64,000 nt of DNA from a virus. Positions 50,646 through 59,758 of this stretch are shown piece by piece. The stretch's first letter is position 1. Every line of letters starts with the position of its first letter. Location of the stretch: positions 62,001 through 126,000 of IMG/VR virus record IMGVR_UViG_3300020477_001012; one strand, given 5' to 3'. The notes beneath the pieces were generated by a model, which made no database searches, was not told where the DNA came from, and was given only the letters and a program-made list of their open reading frames with translations. A program made the translations under genes and the position numbers.

Positions 50646-52208
50646 ATGTGTGGTATATTTGGATCAATCAGTGACAATGCTCTTTCAGACATTTACGAGG
50701 GACTGTCTAGGCTAGAGTACCGTGGATATGACAGCTTTGGCTATGTCCGAATTGACAACGGAAAGGTATATACATGTAGGCATCTTGGACCTATAGAAAA
50801 ATCTTCGTTTACCGATGAGGCTGAGTTGGCTGTTGGGCATGTTCGGTGGGCCACCAACGGTGAAGTTACCCATGCAAACACCCACCCGCAGGCAACTGAC
50901 GGGTTCTATGTGGTTCATAACGGTGTAATTGAAAACGCACCGCCACACATGCTTGATACCAAGTGGCTGGCAAACCTAATATCTTTATGCAATGGGAAGC
51001 CCAAAGAAATATACCATAAAGTACAAGGGGACAACGCCTTTGTGTTTGTTAGCGAGAACACCGAAGAGGTGTGGTGTGTTGCGAAAGGGACCAAGAGACT
51101 ATTTATAACCCCCAACGGCTATGTGAGTAGTGATTTAAACGCGCTATCTGGTTTTAGTAAATCTGCGTGGATATTAGAGAACGGTGTATGCGGGCTAGAT
51201 TCAGAAGAGCTGCCGTATGGCAGGGATGCGATACACGTCCCAAAGACAGACGATTTATTATTGAGTTCGGGCCATCGAATGCTCGCGGAGATCAAAGAGC
51301 AGTGCGACCTAAAGAGCTTAAGATGGCATAACATAGAAACCGACTTAGACATAGTGGCAACGGGAAGCAGCCTGCACGCAGCTATGTTTGGGGCATACGC
51401 TTTAGAAAAACGAAAATCTATCAAGGTGAGATGCATACATGCCAGTCAAGCCAAATATAAATCAATAGGACCAAACATTCTTGCCATAAGCCAAAGCGGA
51501 GAAACAAAAGACGTGGTTAACGCTATGCAGGGAAGGGATTTTATGTGCATTACAAATAATCCTCATTCCACGCTCTCTGGCATGTCTACAAGTCCCATTG
51601 ATATGTACGCAGGAATAGAACGGGCCGTGGCGGCAACTAAAACCTTCACTGCGTCGTGTATGAAGTTGTGCCAATCATCTGGGGTATCTTGTGGGGAAAT
51701 GACCGAATGTATTGCAGACCTAATTCACAGAGTAGATGAAATCAAACAAATTGCTGACAGGATCATGGGATATGAGCACTTTCTCTTTCTTGGAGACAGG
51801 CATAATTACCCCATAGCTCTTGAGGGCGCTCTCAAGTTTAAAGAGGTGGCTTATGTTCACGCAGAAGGAATGCCATCCTCTGAGATGAAACATGGTCCAA
51901 TTGCCTTGGTAGACTACAGGGTTCCAAGCATGTTTGTTATTACAGAGGGAGTGTCGCCAGAAACACTTGCCAATATGCAAGAAATTAAATGCCGAAAAGG
52001 GCTGGTTCTAGCCATTACCCATGATTCCATTAAGTCAGACATAGAAAAGATAGCAGACATAGTGTTCTCGTGCAAGGACACGGGAGAGGAATTTTCCCAG
52101 TCCTTGGTGTTAAATGTTGTGCTGCAATTGTTATCTTACTACATAGCAGTGGAACGAGGGATAAACCCAGACCGCCCCCGTAATCTCGCTAAATGCGTGA
52201 CAGTATAG
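50646..52208 (+). CDS. glmS: glucosamine-6-phosphate synthase (GlmS-like)
   Basis: A 520-residue glutamine:fructose-6-phosphate aminotransferase, shorter than the usual 600 or so. The N-terminal glutaminase starts MCGIFGS with the nucleophile C2, then SRLEYRGYDSFG and GHVRWATNG. The two SIS sugar domains contain ATGSSLHAAM, SQSGETKDV and, at the end, RPRNLAKCVTV. It makes glucosamine-6-P for amino sugars and UDP-GlcNAc. Most of the shortening seems to be in the glutaminase half. AAGGAGAGGAATA follows the gene and serves the next one. Confidence 0.92.
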   Translation: MCGIFGSISDNALSDIYEGLSRLEYRGYDSFGYVRIDNGKVYTCRHLGPIEKSSFTDEAELAVGHVRWATNGEVTHANTHPQATDGFYVVHNGVIENAPPHMLDTKWLANLISLCNGKPKEIYHKVQGDNAFVFVSENTEEVWCVAKGTKRLFITPNGYVSSDLNALSGFSKSAWILENGVCGLDSEELPYGRDAIHVPKTDDLLLSSGHRMLAEIKEQCDLKSLRWHNIETDLDIVATGSSLHAAMFGAYALEKRKSIKVRCIHASQAKYKSIGPNILAISQSGETKDVVNAMQGRDFMCITNNPHSTLSGMSTSPIDMYAGIERAVAATKTFTASCMKLCQSSGVSCGEMTECIADLIHRVDEIKQIADRIMGYEHFLFLGDRHNYPIALEGALKFKEVAYVHAEGMPSSEMKHGPIALVDYRVPSMFVITEGVSPETLANMQEIKCRKGLVLAITHDSIKSDIEKIADIVFSCKDTGEEFSQSLVLNVVLQLLSYYIAVERGINPDRPRNLAKCVTV

Positions 52209-52221
52209 AAGGAGAGGAATA

Positions 52222-52665
52222 ATGAATATAGGTTTTTATATTAACTCAACAAACGTAAACCCGCCAAATGATGCAATTTTCAAAGCTTTAAATGAAGCGG
52301 TATCCAACAAGGAAGTTACAGACGCCAGCGTGTTCTATAACGATATAGATTTTAATCCAACAGAAACAAAGTTTGGCATGTTTAACTCTACTGAGTTGTG
52401 GGCATTCACCGGAGTGCTCGTTGCCACTAGTGTGGCCAATGTGGTTCGCTCCCTGAAAATTGTCAACAAGCTTCGCCCTGTTTATCTATACCATCAAGGC
52501 GATGAGGGTAGTAAGGATCTAATGGGGTTGCTACACATAACTAACCAAGTTAAAATTATTACCAGAAGCGAACAGGACAATAAAGAAGTCTACAGACTCA
52601 CTGGTGAAAAGGCCACGGTTATTCCTGATCTGAATATTTCCAAGATTTTTGAGGCATCACAATGA
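52222..52665 (+). CDS. hypothetical protein, possibly GT-B N-terminal-like (147 aa)
   Basis: A single-domain alpha/beta protein: MNIGFYINSTNVNPPNDAIF, SVFYNDIDFNP, TGVLVATSVANVVRSLKIVN, PVYLYHQGDEGS and VKIITRSEQDN. This alternation of strand and helix resembles one Rossmann half of a GT-B enzyme. No donor motif is visible. AAGGAGAGGAATA precedes the ATG. It is the last gene before the homing-endonuclease-like gene and is coupled to it by ATGA. Confidence 0.5.
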   Translation: MNIGFYINSTNVNPPNDAIFKALNEAVSNKEVTDASVFYNDIDFNPTETKFGMFNSTELWAFTGVLVATSVANVVRSLKIVNKLRPVYLYHQGDEGSKDLMGLLHITNQVKIITRSEQDNKEVYRLTGEKATVIPDLNISKIFEASQ

Positions 52666-53426
52666 ATAAACTTGACATAAGCATTATCAAAATGTACAAT
52701 GAAGACAACAAGAGTACCTACGAAATAGCTGAGGCTCTCGGTACGTACCCAAACAAGATTAGGAGAACCCTAAAGAAGCATGGATACGAACTGAAAGATA
52801 AAAAAACAGCACAACAGAATGCCCTAAAGAGCGGTAGAAGTCCGCACCCCACAAAGGGGAAAACAAGATCACTAGAAGAGAAAATAAAAATTAGCGGAGG
52901 CTTGGTCAACTACTGGGAAGATATGAGCGATGAGGAAAAAGAAAGAAGGGCAGAACAAGCAAAGGCAAGGTGGGAGGAGATGCCACAAGAACAAAAAGAG
53001 AAAATGAGAACGAGGGGAATAGAGGCCATCCAGAGATCAGCCAAAGAGGGATCTAAATTAGAAAGATTTTTGCTAGACAGACTGGGCAAGCTTGGATACG
53101 AGGTGAAGTTTCACCAAATGCTCATTCCCGCCGAAAAATTAGAAATTGATTTGTATATTCCCACACTCAAGACTATAATAGAAGTAGATGGGCCTTCACA
53201 TTTCCTTCCCATATGGGGAGAGGAACGACTGCAAAAACAAACGAATGCCGATCTGAGAAAAAGTGGAACTCTGCTTAGTAAAGGATATGTAGTTATCAGG
53301 GTTAAGACAGTTGGTTTTGAATCTATTAAAAGAAAGGAAGATATAATAAATCAGATTGCGTCTCATTTGAACAAAATTGAAACCAAGTTTCCAAAAAGAT
53401 CGAAACGTTTTATTGAGGTTGAATAA
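52662..53426 (+). CDS. homing endonuclease-like protein (HTH, NUMOD-like and PD-(D/E)XK domains)
   Basis: A 254-residue mosaic. The first 45 residues are a helix-turn-helix (KSTYEIAEALGTYPNKIRRT). A NUMOD3-like stretch (SPHPTKGKTRSLEEKIKIS) follows, then a Glu/Lys/Arg-rich coiled-coil linker (about 85-120). A Vsr-like PD-(D/E)XK nuclease follows with E134, D163 (EIDLYIP) and E174 (TIIEVDGPSHF). This is the domain layout of EDxHD-type free-standing homing endonucleases, which cut and spread into related phage genomes. It overlaps the previous gene by 4 bases and abuts the next one. Confidence 0.75.
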   Translation: MNKLDISIIKMYNEDNKSTYEIAEALGTYPNKIRRTLKKHGYELKDKKTAQQNALKSGRSPHPTKGKTRSLEEKIKISGGLVNYWEDMSDEEKERRAEQAKARWEEMPQEQKEKMRTRGIEAIQRSAKEGSKLERFLLDRLGKLGYEVKFHQMLIPAEKLEIDLYIPTLKTIIEVDGPSHFLPIWGEERLQKQTNADLRKSGTLLSKGYVVIRVKTVGFESIKRKEDIINQIASHLNKIETKFPKRSKRFIEVE

Positions 53427-54206
53427 ATGATTGATAACAGATCGCGGGTCGACGAAGACCTGTTTAAAGATGTTGAGCTACAAACACCGGAGAATACAGA
53501 GGTTGGGACTACTGACGTTATGGATGATGGCAGACCCAACATTGTGTCCCCCGAGTGGAATGATTTTGTCATGTCTCAATTTGAGGACAATGAACTCATA
53601 GAGGGCAGGCCAGTTGCCGCTGGTCTCAGACGTGTTGCGGAGATGATGCTTGGGGAAATTATTTCTAGTGGACCCTCGCAAGTGTTTCCCCCAAGTGATG
53701 ATAAGAGCATTGGTAGAGCCACGGTTGTGTGGCGAGTAGAGTTTTCTAATGGGACATCTTTTTCTGATGTGGCAGACTGCTGGGAAGGCAACACAGACGA
53801 CACATTCTGCGTCTATGCGGTCGCAACAGCAGCTACTAGGGCAGAAGGCAGGGCGTTGAGAAAGGCTCTTAGACTGCGAACTGTGGCCGCTGAGGAGATT
53901 ACCAAAAAGAATACGGCTAGTATTGCTCGCAGTATTAGCCAAGCCTCCGGCATGGAAACAACACAGGGCGAATACGAAGATCAGGGAAGAATGACTGATG
54001 CACAAGGCAACTTTATTGATGTCAAGTGCAGACAACTCAATATTAATGGCTCTCTATTTTTCAAAGAGGCATTTGACATCTCATCAAAGCGTAAAATTAC
54101 AAAGCAGCAAGCTAGTAACGCAATAGAGAGACTAAATGACTTTCAGAGAAACGAGAGTGGCGTACCAAAATCTATTTTAGGCTATAAAGAAGACTGGAGA
54201 GACTAA
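53427..54206 (+). CDS. possible Rad52-like single-strand annealing protein
   Basis: A 259-residue protein. An alpha/beta core has WRVEFSNGTSFSDVADCWE followed by a helix with VATAATRAEGRALRKALRL and RTVAAEEI, which resembles the DNA-binding helix of Rad52-like annealing proteins. The first 60 residues are acidic and disordered, and the C-terminus is helical. The link is by eye and moderate; no family is certain. It is co-oriented with the zinc-ribbon gene and overlaps it by 1 base. Confidence 0.45.
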   Translation: MIDNRSRVDEDLFKDVELQTPENTEVGTTDVMDDGRPNIVSPEWNDFVMSQFEDNELIEGRPVAAGLRRVAEMMLGEIISSGPSQVFPPSDDKSIGRATVVWRVEFSNGTSFSDVADCWEGNTDDTFCVYAVATAATRAEGRALRKALRLRTVAAEEITKKNTASIARSISQASGMETTQGEYEDQGRMTDAQGNFIDVKCRQLNINGSLFFKEAFDISSKRKITKQQASNAIERLNDFQRNESGVPKSILGYKEDWRD

Positions 54207-54541
54207 TGAAAGTAACTTATACCACAAAGAACCATCGACTTACAGCAGAGATTGAGGGAGATTCTCCACGAGATGTCTTCGAGAGTATCGCAAGGTTTCA
54301 GGAGGTGTTTGAAGAGAATGTATGTGGCAAATGCGGTTCTGAAAACGTAAAGCTTGTGGTAAGGAATGTCGATGACAATTTCTACTACGAAGTGAGATGT
54401 TTGGGATGCGGGGCTAGACTATCATTTGGTTCTCACAAGAAGGGAGGTGGTCTGTTTCCAAAGAGGAAAGATGGCGAAGGAAACTGGTTGCCCGACCACG
54501 GTTGGGTCAAATGGAATCCTAAAACGGAGAAAAACGAGTAG
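54206..54541 (+). CDS. zinc-ribbon protein (111 aa)
   Basis: An N-terminal beta region (MKVTYTTKNHRLTAEIEG) precedes a four-cysteine zinc ribbon: CGKCGSENV and, 25 residues later, CLGCGARLS. The tail is basic and Gly/Lys-rich (SHKKGGGLFPKRKDGEGNW). It may bind nucleic acid. It is the last gene of the plus-strand block, just before the terminator at 54564-54597, and overlaps the possible annealing protein by 1 base. Confidence 0.7.
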   Translation: MKVTYTTKNHRLTAEIEGDSPRDVFESIARFQEVFEENVCGKCGSENVKLVVRNVDDNFYYEVRCLGCGARLSFGSHKKGGGLFPKRKDGEGNWLPDHGWVKWNPKTEKNE

Positions 54542-54563
54542 CTGTTGAGAGCACAGCTAACAA

Positions 54564-54597
54564 AAAAGGGGGAGCATGAAGCTCCCCCTTTTCTTTT
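54564..54597. terminator. bidirectional rho-independent terminator
   Basis: GGGGGAGC (54568-54575) pairs with GCTCCCCC (54581-54588) around the loop ATGAA. AAAA on the left (54564-54567) pairs with TTTT on the right (54589-54592), and runs of T or A on each side make it work on both strands. It separates the plus-strand genes from the convergent minus-strand genes. A small hairpin, AGCTGT/ACAGCT (54540-54558), overlaps the zinc-ribbon stop just before it. Confidence 0.9.
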
Positions 54598-54611
54598 GCT
54601 ACAATCAAAAA

Positions 54612-54818
54612 TCATTTAACGCAGTTTGGACATCCGCAATTTCCATCACAATCGCAAACATCTGCGTCAACGTGCTCGCATCCCTCTACACAGGTATCGC
54701 AGGCACAAGCCGTGTTAAGGTTTCCATCAATAATATTGTGAAACCATGTACACTTGGCGGCAAAAACAATCATAGCCACGCCAAGCAGGATTCCACAAAG
54801 TTTAATTCTTCTTGTCAT
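54612..54818 (-). CDS. small exported Cys-rich protein (68 aa)
   Basis: Reading leftwards, AAGGAG lies 7 bases before the ATG (54818). The N-terminus is a signal-like hydrophobic segment (IKLCGILLGVAMIVFAAKC), possibly with a lipoprotein-type cysteine at its end. The mature part has nine cysteines in CxC and CxxC pairs (ACACDTC, VCDCDGNCGCPNC) and resembles metallothionein-like or zinc-binding peptides. No family is recognised. It is the last gene of the minus-strand block, which ends at the shared terminator. Confidence 0.7.
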   Translation of the reverse strand: MTRRIKLCGILLGVAMIVFAAKCTWFHNIIDGNLNTACACDTCVEGCEHVDADVCDCDGNCGCPNCVK

Positions 54819-54828
54819 ATCTCACTCC

Positions 54829-55572
54829 TTACAGGTATTCTAAGGTAAAGTACAAACCATAATCAGTTTTGCTACCAATGCTATCTGGAGATGCGCTAAG
54901 CGCAATATACCAGTCGTGCCGCGTTGACTGGTGTGCGGAGCCTTCTTGGGTCAGCCAGTTCATGTAGCCATCGCCCGCCTCAGAGGGCAAAACCTCTGCT
55001 GCTGAGGTGTTCAGTCCGCTCATCCCCGGGGAAGCTGTGAAGGCTAAATCTGCCATTGCTTCTGGAGCATCATAAGATGTCCAGCCAAAATGATCAGAAC
55101 CCCGATAAGCCAGTGACCCGCTGCCTGTGTTATGCACCTCAGTAGGATGGGGATGTCTAACTTCCATCACCTGAGTGGTCACCCCGCTAGCATGCTTGGT
55201 GATATCGTTACGATCAAAGATGCGAAGCTTGCAATTTTGAACCCTCACAGCCTCAGAGTGTTCAAATCTGACATTTAAGGGGGCGTAATAATTAGGTACA
55301 CCAGAAGTTCCTGCGGTAGAGCCGCCGTTATGAGACATGCCACTCACGCTCACATACTTTGTATTGTTAATCTTTACGCCACTAGAAGTCCCATTAGAGT
55401 TCGTTACGTAAGATGAGTCTTGGTATTGAGAAACAGGCACAGATATACCAAATCCGCCCCCAAAAAACCCTATCCCAGACCCGGATGTATGGTTGATTAG
55501 CGATGGATCAGTATCATATGCCGTGCTATACTGGGCTTTATGCCCGTTTGCATGGAATGTAATTGTAGCCAT
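54829..55572 (-). CDS. virion structural protein (247 aa), unknown type
   Basis: A Gly/Ser/Thr-rich, beta-type protein starting ATITFHANGHKAQYSTAYD, with GIGFFGGGFGISVPVSQYQ and VRVQNCKLRIFDRND. No catalytic motif or signal peptide. AAGGAG precedes the ATG. Its composition and its position beside two giant structural genes suggest a tail or decoration protein. No closer assignment is possible from sequence alone. Confidence 0.6.
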   Translation of the reverse strand: MATITFHANGHKAQYSTAYDTDPSLINHTSGSGIGFFGGGFGISVPVSQYQDSSYVTNSNGTSSGVKINNTKYVSVSGMSHNGGSTAGTSGVPNYYAPLNVRFEHSEAVRVQNCKLRIFDRNDITKHASGVTTQVMEVRHPHPTEVHNTGSGSLAYRGSDHFGWTSYDAPEAMADLAFTASPGMSGLNTSAAEVLPSEAGDGYMNWLTQEGSAHQSTRHDWYIALSASPDSIGSKTDYGLYFTLEYL

Positions 55573-55630
55573 TTATTGGTCTCCTTAATAGAGTTCGTTA
55601 TATTATACACGAAAATTAAGTTTTACTAGG
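55573..55630 (-). promoter_or_regulatory. intergenic gap with -10-like element
   Basis: This is one of the larger minus-strand gaps. On the minus strand a TATAAT lies about 25 bases before the AAGGAG of the next gene (near plus coordinates 55601-55606). No good -35 box is found 17 bases upstream (CCTAGT), and it is not an extended -10. A late, phage-activated promoter is possible. Confidence 0.35.
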
Positions 55631-58600
55631 TTAAACAGGGTCAATGGTAAGATCTATATATTGGTCACTATTGTTGGCGTAGCTACCCCAGTCGCCCCGA
55701 CTCCAAAAAGTGTGAGATATGTCGTTTTGGAAATGAAAAAATATGTCATATTTACCCTCATCAGAGGGGTTGTCTATCATGGCTTGAGTTACCTTATTTC
55801 CCTGTGTCAGCTCCTTGGGGTCTGAGTGTTCTTTTGGGTAATTAGGGGCTTGTATGGAAAGTTGGAAATTATCAATGGATGTTGCCATTTGGGGCTTAGC
55901 GTCCGTAGCGTCCATGGTTTTTACTCGCCCCTGAACCAGATATGCCTTAAACCCCTTACCGTGTACAGACACGGAGCTTACAGGCTCAATTTTGGCAGAT
56001 CCTTGGGTGAAGCTTTTGAGTTTATTCATATGAGCTTGGGTCATATTTCCCTGATTTGAGAGCTTAAAAAGTTTAGTATGATCAAAATACGTGCCTGAAC
56101 TTACAAGCTCAAATTGATTAATAAATCCTTTGTGATCACCCAAGTCTGTAACATAGCTCACCTTGAGTTCGCAATCGCTACCCGCAATTGTGAATCTGTC
56201 TCCCACCTTATAATTTTTACCCAAATCCTGAACCACCATGTTCACGACCCACGGAGTTTTCGTTTGCGCATCCGGCGTGCTTGGTTCATCAATGAACTTA
56301 TGGGTAGACAGGTGGGTCTGTGGCAAGCCTCCGCTGTGATAGACCCCGGCGCTTTGGGTCGCAAGAGATGCAACGTGATCAGTTAAGGTTATCTTGTCTC
56401 CTACATCCCAAGGAAATGCCACCCTCTTGTAAGCATATTTAAACGGAAGTAATTTCCCCCTTCTAATTTTGTTTATTTCCCACTTACCGGAAGGCAGGAG
56501 TGGATCATTAATGGCTGCGGCCGTGTCTTTGCACGCATCTCCGAATATCTGGTAGTCATTCAAAAGTTCAGTGGGAAGGTTAAGAACGGTAGTATCCTCT
56601 TGGTCTGCTTTTTTGACGCAGGTGGGGATTCTTATGTCCACCGTGCTATCTGCGATGGCAATGTTATGATCTGGTATACCGTCCCCATCTGTGTCTTGGC
56701 CCTCTCTCCTGACAGCCACATCAAAAATCGTCGCCCCATGATTGAAATGGTGGACCGCAAAGAATCTAGGATCATAAATTGTCTGCTCTCTGGGCCAAGC
56801 GTAATAAATTCTAGCGGACAAATTGGTGGTATGGAAGTCGTTATACGTTAATGAGGGACCACCCCAAGTAGATAACCACTTGGTCGTATCCCCAATCCTG
56901 TAGCCAAAGTCTGATTGCATTCCAAATATCTGATCAGTGGTGAAATTAATAAACTGAGAGGCCGAAACCGTGCAAATAGCGCCTATAACACCCACAGCGC
57001 CTGCTGGCTCTGAATCTGATGTGGTCGGCCCGAGCGGCCACTTGTTCTGGTGAGCTGACCAAGAATCGTGTGACGAGAAGTGCTCAGATGGATCATTTGA
57101 GGCAAATAAGGACTGTGGATAATCCACGTTAAAGCTAAGACCATAAGCTGGGCGATTATGAAAATCAGGAGCACCATTCATGTATAAATTGTTGAATCCT
57201 CCCGGGCCGAACTGCTTCTCTCTATCACGAGAAGTTTTGGAGACAAGAGTTCCTCCGGGTATGCTGAAAAGACCGTGTGAAGCTAGTTGCGACATTTTTC
57301 TTTCGCCATAATGATAAAAATCTCGACGCTCAAACTCTGCCAGAACGGCGGCTGTTTCCGACATAGGGGTAACACCAGCATATACTTCTGCCTTAAGGGG
57401 CCGGAACTGTATTTTATTGGCCGTTTTGGGCTGGAAATCATAAGCGCTGTCGTCCGCAGCTCCAACTCCAGTATAATCGCTGCCCAAAGTGGCGTCATGA
57501 CTAACTGTGTCTCCATCTGTATATTTCCGTTTATGTAACCAGTTATACGCACAATTTCCCAGAGGATCATCAGGGGAATAAAAGAAATGGTCCTTTAAGT
57601 GGGTTCTTAAAGCTGATCCGGTAAGTGTCGTATTATGTACCGCCTTGGTGATCTCATAAAGACTAGTTAATGGCCTACCGTAGCTGCCGCTGGGGGAAGC
57701 ATTCATAGCAATGTCGGCGGGCAGATGGGGGACATCATGGTTACCATTAAAAATATCCGCAAACATAGCTAGCCGTATGGTTTTGTCGGGATCATTGGGA
57801 TCTATTATTGACGGGCTTTCCGAATAAACATGCCTATCCGACTCCATACTAGTCCCGCCATCAAATGCTATTTCCGTAGAATCTATCCCTCCCGCGTTGA
57901 AATAAGCAGCATTCTGTCTTGGCGAAACCTCAAAAGATCGAGTGTCGGAATAATACTCTGCCCCATTTCTATCTACATCCTCATCCGCGCCCTTATAACC
58001 GTTCGGGAATACGCACCCAAAAAATGGCCCAGATGTTTCTGGTGGAGGATCACTAATCACAGTTCCAATGGGGTCTTGACCATACACGGTGGCCCCAAGA
58101 GACCTAGTCTCCCCTCTGGTTCCACCAACATATCTGTCCATAAAATCAAACGAGGTAAACTGATGATATCCATCCAGCTCAGTGTCAAAGGAACTGATAT
58201 TTCTAGTGTAGAGATGTGGGCTTTGGGCGGGATCGGCATTCCAATTGTCGGCATCACCATGGTAATACTGGACATGAAAGGATTTCTCGGCACGTTCAGG
58301 AGAAATCCTTGCGTTGTTCTTGTCTCGGAAAAAATACTGGAGACTTGTCGCAAAGTATGTAAAGTCCCATCGCCCCTCAAAAACCGAAACACCTACTGCA
58401 TCCTCTGTAACACCACTTCCAAACTCTAAGGGCATCCAAAGTCCGTTGATTTCATTAAGTATAACAGTTGTGTCTGTCTCCCAGATGCGCCCGGGATCAG
58501 GATTGTGTACAATAACCTTAAACTTTTCTTTGTTGTCCTTGCGGCAATCTTTAGGCAGAACGTAATTGGGCGTCCACTGCATGGGATTCCCATTCTGCAT

Positions 58601-59746
58601 GGTAATAGGTATTGCTGCCCCGCTCCCTAGAACCAAATGTTTTGGGTCTTCTGTGTCGTCTAAAACATCCTTGTTGTCTTGGTCCTCCATGTCTTTTGCT
58701 GTGGCGGCCCATGTCGCGGCGGGAATGGTCTGGGAAATTTTAGCTAACATCTGTTTACTTCCAGATTGCCATTTACCCGTCATGTGGTTCATGTGCATAT
58801 CCACATCTCCCACCACCTTGTTCTCGGGCTTATCTTCTACTTCCGAAATTTCTCCATCTTCCGAGTTTCCGTCCCGGCCAGCCACGTCTCTTGGCACCCC
58901 AGCGTGTTTCATGGCGCTCATAATGGCTGTTCTTCCGGTCTTTCTCTCCGACCTTTCATCGTAAAGGTACAATTGAATGTTAAAGGATTCCGTCTTGTGT
59001 GCCGGAACAAGGTTTCCAGCATCATCACTAAATAGTTGCCCCGGCGCTACATCAAAGGTTACTGCCACCGGGTATATTAAGCAACCAGATTTGCTGGTTT
59101 TAATATCTTCAATGAACCTATGCCGGGCTTGAGCTTCGTCATTCCACTTAGACACATCTGGCTCTTTCACTAAGTAGTCACGCACCCAGTCATTCATGGC
59201 AATAATATTAGTCACCTCGTATGTCCCACCGTCAGCGACTGGAAGTCCAAGAAGCCTTTTTGGTTCCAACAAATTAGAAAAAGTTCCATCGTTAATATCA
59301 TCACTTGCGGCTGGAATCCACTTAATGGCTTTGAAAAAATCTATGTCTAAGTCCGCGTAGTCGTAATTATTGCCATGCCACGGTTTATCTTCTGCCTCTG
59401 GTCTACCGTCAGCATAAGCCCAAGTTAGGTCAAATTTCTTTTCTTGATACTTACCCTTGTTGTTTCCCTCAAACCTCCACACTTCAGATGTCCCCTGTGA
59501 GGGCGGGTGTGGACCTGCGGCCCCCGCTATTGTCGGAGTCATGTTAAAAAACACACTGGGCGTTATGTGCGATTGGTCCTGTAAGACTAGAGACCTATTT
59601 ATAAACTTACCCCCTGCACCCCTATGGTACCACCAGTCGTACAGTGTTCCTGTTGTAAATGTAGAAAGACCTAGCTCTTTCATCCACTCACTGTCGGTCA
59701 CAAAGACGTGAAAATCCTCGGCCTCATTATTCTTAAATAAATCCAT
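55631..59746 (-). CDS. large virion structural protein (1371 aa)
   Basis: Reading leftwards from 59746 with AAAGGAATAAG as ribosome-binding site. The 1371 residues are rich in D, N, G and aromatic residues and have no signal peptide, transmembrane segment or enzyme motif. Many short beta-like repeats, such as FHVFVTDSEWMKEL at the start and DQYIDLTIDPV at the end, fit a large baseplate or tail-fibre-like protein. It is 12 bases after the gene at 59759 (in transcription order). I cannot assign it to a known family; the size and strand place it with the structural genes. Confidence 0.75.
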   Translation of the reverse strand: MDLFKNNEAEDFHVFVTDSEWMKELGLSTFTTGTLYDWWYHRGAGGKFINRSLVLQDQSHITPSVFFNMTPTIAGAAGPHPPSQGTSEVWRFEGNNKGKYQEKKFDLTWAYADGRPEAEDKPWHGNNYDYADLDIDFFKAIKWIPAASDDINDGTFSNLLEPKRLLGLPVADGGTYEVTNIIAMNDWVRDYLVKEPDVSKWNDEAQARHRFIEDIKTSKSGCLIYPVAVTFDVAPGQLFSDDAGNLVPAHKTESFNIQLYLYDERSERKTGRTAIMSAMKHAGVPRDVAGRDGNSEDGEISEVEDKPENKVVGDVDMHMNHMTGKWQSGSKQMLAKISQTIPAATWAATAKDMEDQDNKDVLDDTEDPKHLVLGSGAAIPITMQNGNPMQWTPNYVLPKDCRKDNKEKFKVIVHNPDPGRIWETDTTVILNEINGLWMPLEFGSGVTEDAVGVSVFEGRWDFTYFATSLQYFFRDKNNARISPERAEKSFHVQYYHGDADNWNADPAQSPHLYTRNISSFDTELDGYHQFTSFDFMDRYVGGTRGETRSLGATVYGQDPIGTVISDPPPETSGPFFGCVFPNGYKGADEDVDRNGAEYYSDTRSFEVSPRQNAAYFNAGGIDSTEIAFDGGTSMESDRHVYSESPSIIDPNDPDKTIRLAMFADIFNGNHDVPHLPADIAMNASPSGSYGRPLTSLYEITKAVHNTTLTGSALRTHLKDHFFYSPDDPLGNCAYNWLHKRKYTDGDTVSHDATLGSDYTGVGAADDSAYDFQPKTANKIQFRPLKAEVYAGVTPMSETAAVLAEFERRDFYHYGERKMSQLASHGLFSIPGGTLVSKTSRDREKQFGPGGFNNLYMNGAPDFHNRPAYGLSFNVDYPQSLFASNDPSEHFSSHDSWSAHQNKWPLGPTTSDSEPAGAVGVIGAICTVSASQFINFTTDQIFGMQSDFGYRIGDTTKWLSTWGGPSLTYNDFHTTNLSARIYYAWPREQTIYDPRFFAVHHFNHGATIFDVAVRREGQDTDGDGIPDHNIAIADSTVDIRIPTCVKKADQEDTTVLNLPTELLNDYQIFGDACKDTAAAINDPLLPSGKWEINKIRRGKLLPFKYAYKRVAFPWDVGDKITLTDHVASLATQSAGVYHSGGLPQTHLSTHKFIDEPSTPDAQTKTPWVVNMVVQDLGKNYKVGDRFTIAGSDCELKVSYVTDLGDHKGFINQFELVSSGTYFDHTKLFKLSNQGNMTQAHMNKLKSFTQGSAKIEPVSSVSVHGKGFKAYLVQGRVKTMDATDAKPQMATSIDNFQLSIQAPNYPKEHSDPKELTQGNKVTQAMIDNPSDEGKYDIFFHFQNDISHTFWSRGDWGSYANNSDQYIDLTIDPV

Positions 59747-59758
59747 CTTATTCCTTTC

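Noticed and set aside
30952-52665. Bacterial polysaccharide locus joined by assembly error
   Set aside because: Gene spacing, ATGA overlaps and composition match the phage genes on both sides, and SSB overlaps the first glycosyltransferase by 4 bases; this cannot be fully excluded without reads.
54576-54848. Plus-strand frame of 90 residues over the convergent region
   Set aside because: It has no ribosome-binding site, begins inside the terminator hairpin and lies opposite the well-supported Cys-rich gene.
57830-59035. Plus-strand frames opposite the large structural gene
   Set aside because: Low-complexity, no ribosome-binding sites, and the opposite strand holds a long continuous gene with normal composition.
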